Assembly: GCA_030526405.1 (NCBI GenBank)
Contig: JAUNCZ010000028.1
Location: 1-42,312 of the forward strand
Direction of reading: 5' to 3'
DNA: 42,312 nucleotides
DNA from: Lachnospiraceae bacterium
GTDB taxonomy: Bacteria > Bacillota > Clostridia > Lachnospirales > Lachnospiraceae
Part shown: positions 41,900-42,312 of the stretch, piece by piece
Numbering within the stretch: position 1 is the first letter of the stretch
Layout of the letters: the number at the start of each line of letters is the position of its first letter
Program-made: the position numbers and the translations under genes
Notes under the pieces: model-generated
What the model was told of the DNA's origin: nothing
Seen by the model: only the letters and a program-made list of their open reading frames with translations
The model's database searches: none

Positions 41900-42312
41900 T
41901 CAACGGATTCCAACAAACAGGGGATATCCATAGCGGTATACCGGATGTCTGCCCTTGAAGGAAACATCGTACAGATTCCCCTTAAAAAGATTTCTGAAGG
42001 TGGAGCCTGCTGCCATTCCGTAGAAATCCCGTTTCTTCAGATGCTCCTCCGCATAGGTGACAGAGGCCACGAAGCCGCTTCTCTTCACCAGATTGAACCG
42101 ACTGTCCTCACAGGCCTGCTCCAGCTCCTGCTGGTCAGGAAGAGCAATGGAAAGGGTCATGTATTCGGTATACCCTTTCCCTGTCAGTCTGTCAGCCAGG
42201 GCTTTGGGGCATGCTGCTGTCTCCAGGGTAAATCTGCCTAATCCGGAACTTCTTCTTCCTCCGATTCCTGTGTAGGAAAGGGCTGTCAGCAGCTGCTCTG
42301 CATAGCTCCAGA
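41900..42312 (-). CDS. csm4: Type III-A effector subunit Csm4, C-terminal part (cut by window edge)
   Basis: The open frame runs from the stop at 41900-41902 to the window end without a start, giving about 136 C-terminal residues; the ATG at 42160 is internal. The reading WSYAEQLLTALSYTGIGGRR then SSGLGRFTLE contains the Csm4 glycine-rich loop TGIGGRRSSGLGRF. Csm4 binds the crRNA 5' tag and docks onto Cas10 (Csm1). The C-terminal part ends YRYGYPLFVGIR. The rest of the gene, cas10, csm2, csm3 and probably cas6 should lie beyond 42312. Confidence 0.88.
   Translation of the reverse strand, partial: WSYAEQLLTALSYTGIGGRRSSGLGRFTLETAACPKALADRLTGKGYTEYMTLSIALPDQQELEQACEDSRFNLVKRSGFVASVTYAEEHLKKRDFYGMAAGSTFRNLFKGNLYDVSFKGRHPVYRYGYPLFVGIR

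Overview
The window looks like chromosome of an anaerobic, low-branching Firmicute, most likely a gut Lachnospiraceae (Clostridium cluster XIVa). The evidence is roughly half G+C, strong AGGAGG-type ribosome sites, a YerC/TrpR-like protein, VanRS- and LytS/YesN-type two-component pairs, a DegV protein, a GBS Bsp-repeat L,D-transpeptidase and a Csm CRISPR system. This placement is inferred from gene content, not from a marker gene. Almost every gene is on the minus strand; only the amidohydrolase, the family 5 glycosidase and the CLC transporter are on plus.

Layout. 1-576: no gene, but a UUCG terminator, a dispersed 50-bp repeat and a 190-bp palindromic element with perfect 18-bp ends. 577-9351: a module for oxidative breakdown of aromatic amino acids: an acyl-CoA synthetase, a YerC-type regulator, a double-ACT protein, a PaaK-type ligase, indolepyruvate oxidoreductase IorB and IorA, a divergent amidohydrolase and a class I/II aminotransferase. 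Together they would turn an aromatic amino acid into its 2-oxo acid (aminotransferase), then the aryl-acetyl-CoA (IorAB), with ligases linking CoA esters and free acids. 9751-15361: two two-component systems (LytS/YesN type with a small membrane protein between them, and a VanRS type with an unusual multi-TM sensor). 15581-23000: a cytoplasmic GH5 glycosidase, a class A penicillin-binding protein, a GH32 sucrose/fructan hydrolase and a CLC-family transporter. 23092-29044: a dicarboxylate/amino-acid symporter overlapping a TauE/SafE exporter, the L,D-transpeptidase, a DegV/FakB fatty-acid-binding protein behind a FabT-like palindrome, and a tiny membrane protein.

29126-29555 is a gene-free cluster of palindromes. 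29556-35362 is a mannitol regulon read mtlR, mtlA (IICBA), mtlD, then two HPr-like genes that both lack the regulatory serine. 35617-37551 holds a PfkB kinase and an IolE-like sugar-phosphate isomerase/epimerase.

37735-42312 is a type III-A CRISPR-Cas locus, cut off by the window edge: csm4 (C-terminal part), csm5, leader, an array of 19 repeats and 18 spacers, cas1 and cas2. Repeat decay at the low-coordinate end, the 3' ACGGAAAC tag on the minus strand and ribosome-site-like spacers all indicate that the array is transcribed on minus, together with the cas genes.

I see no rRNA, tRNA, transposase or prophage gene in the window.
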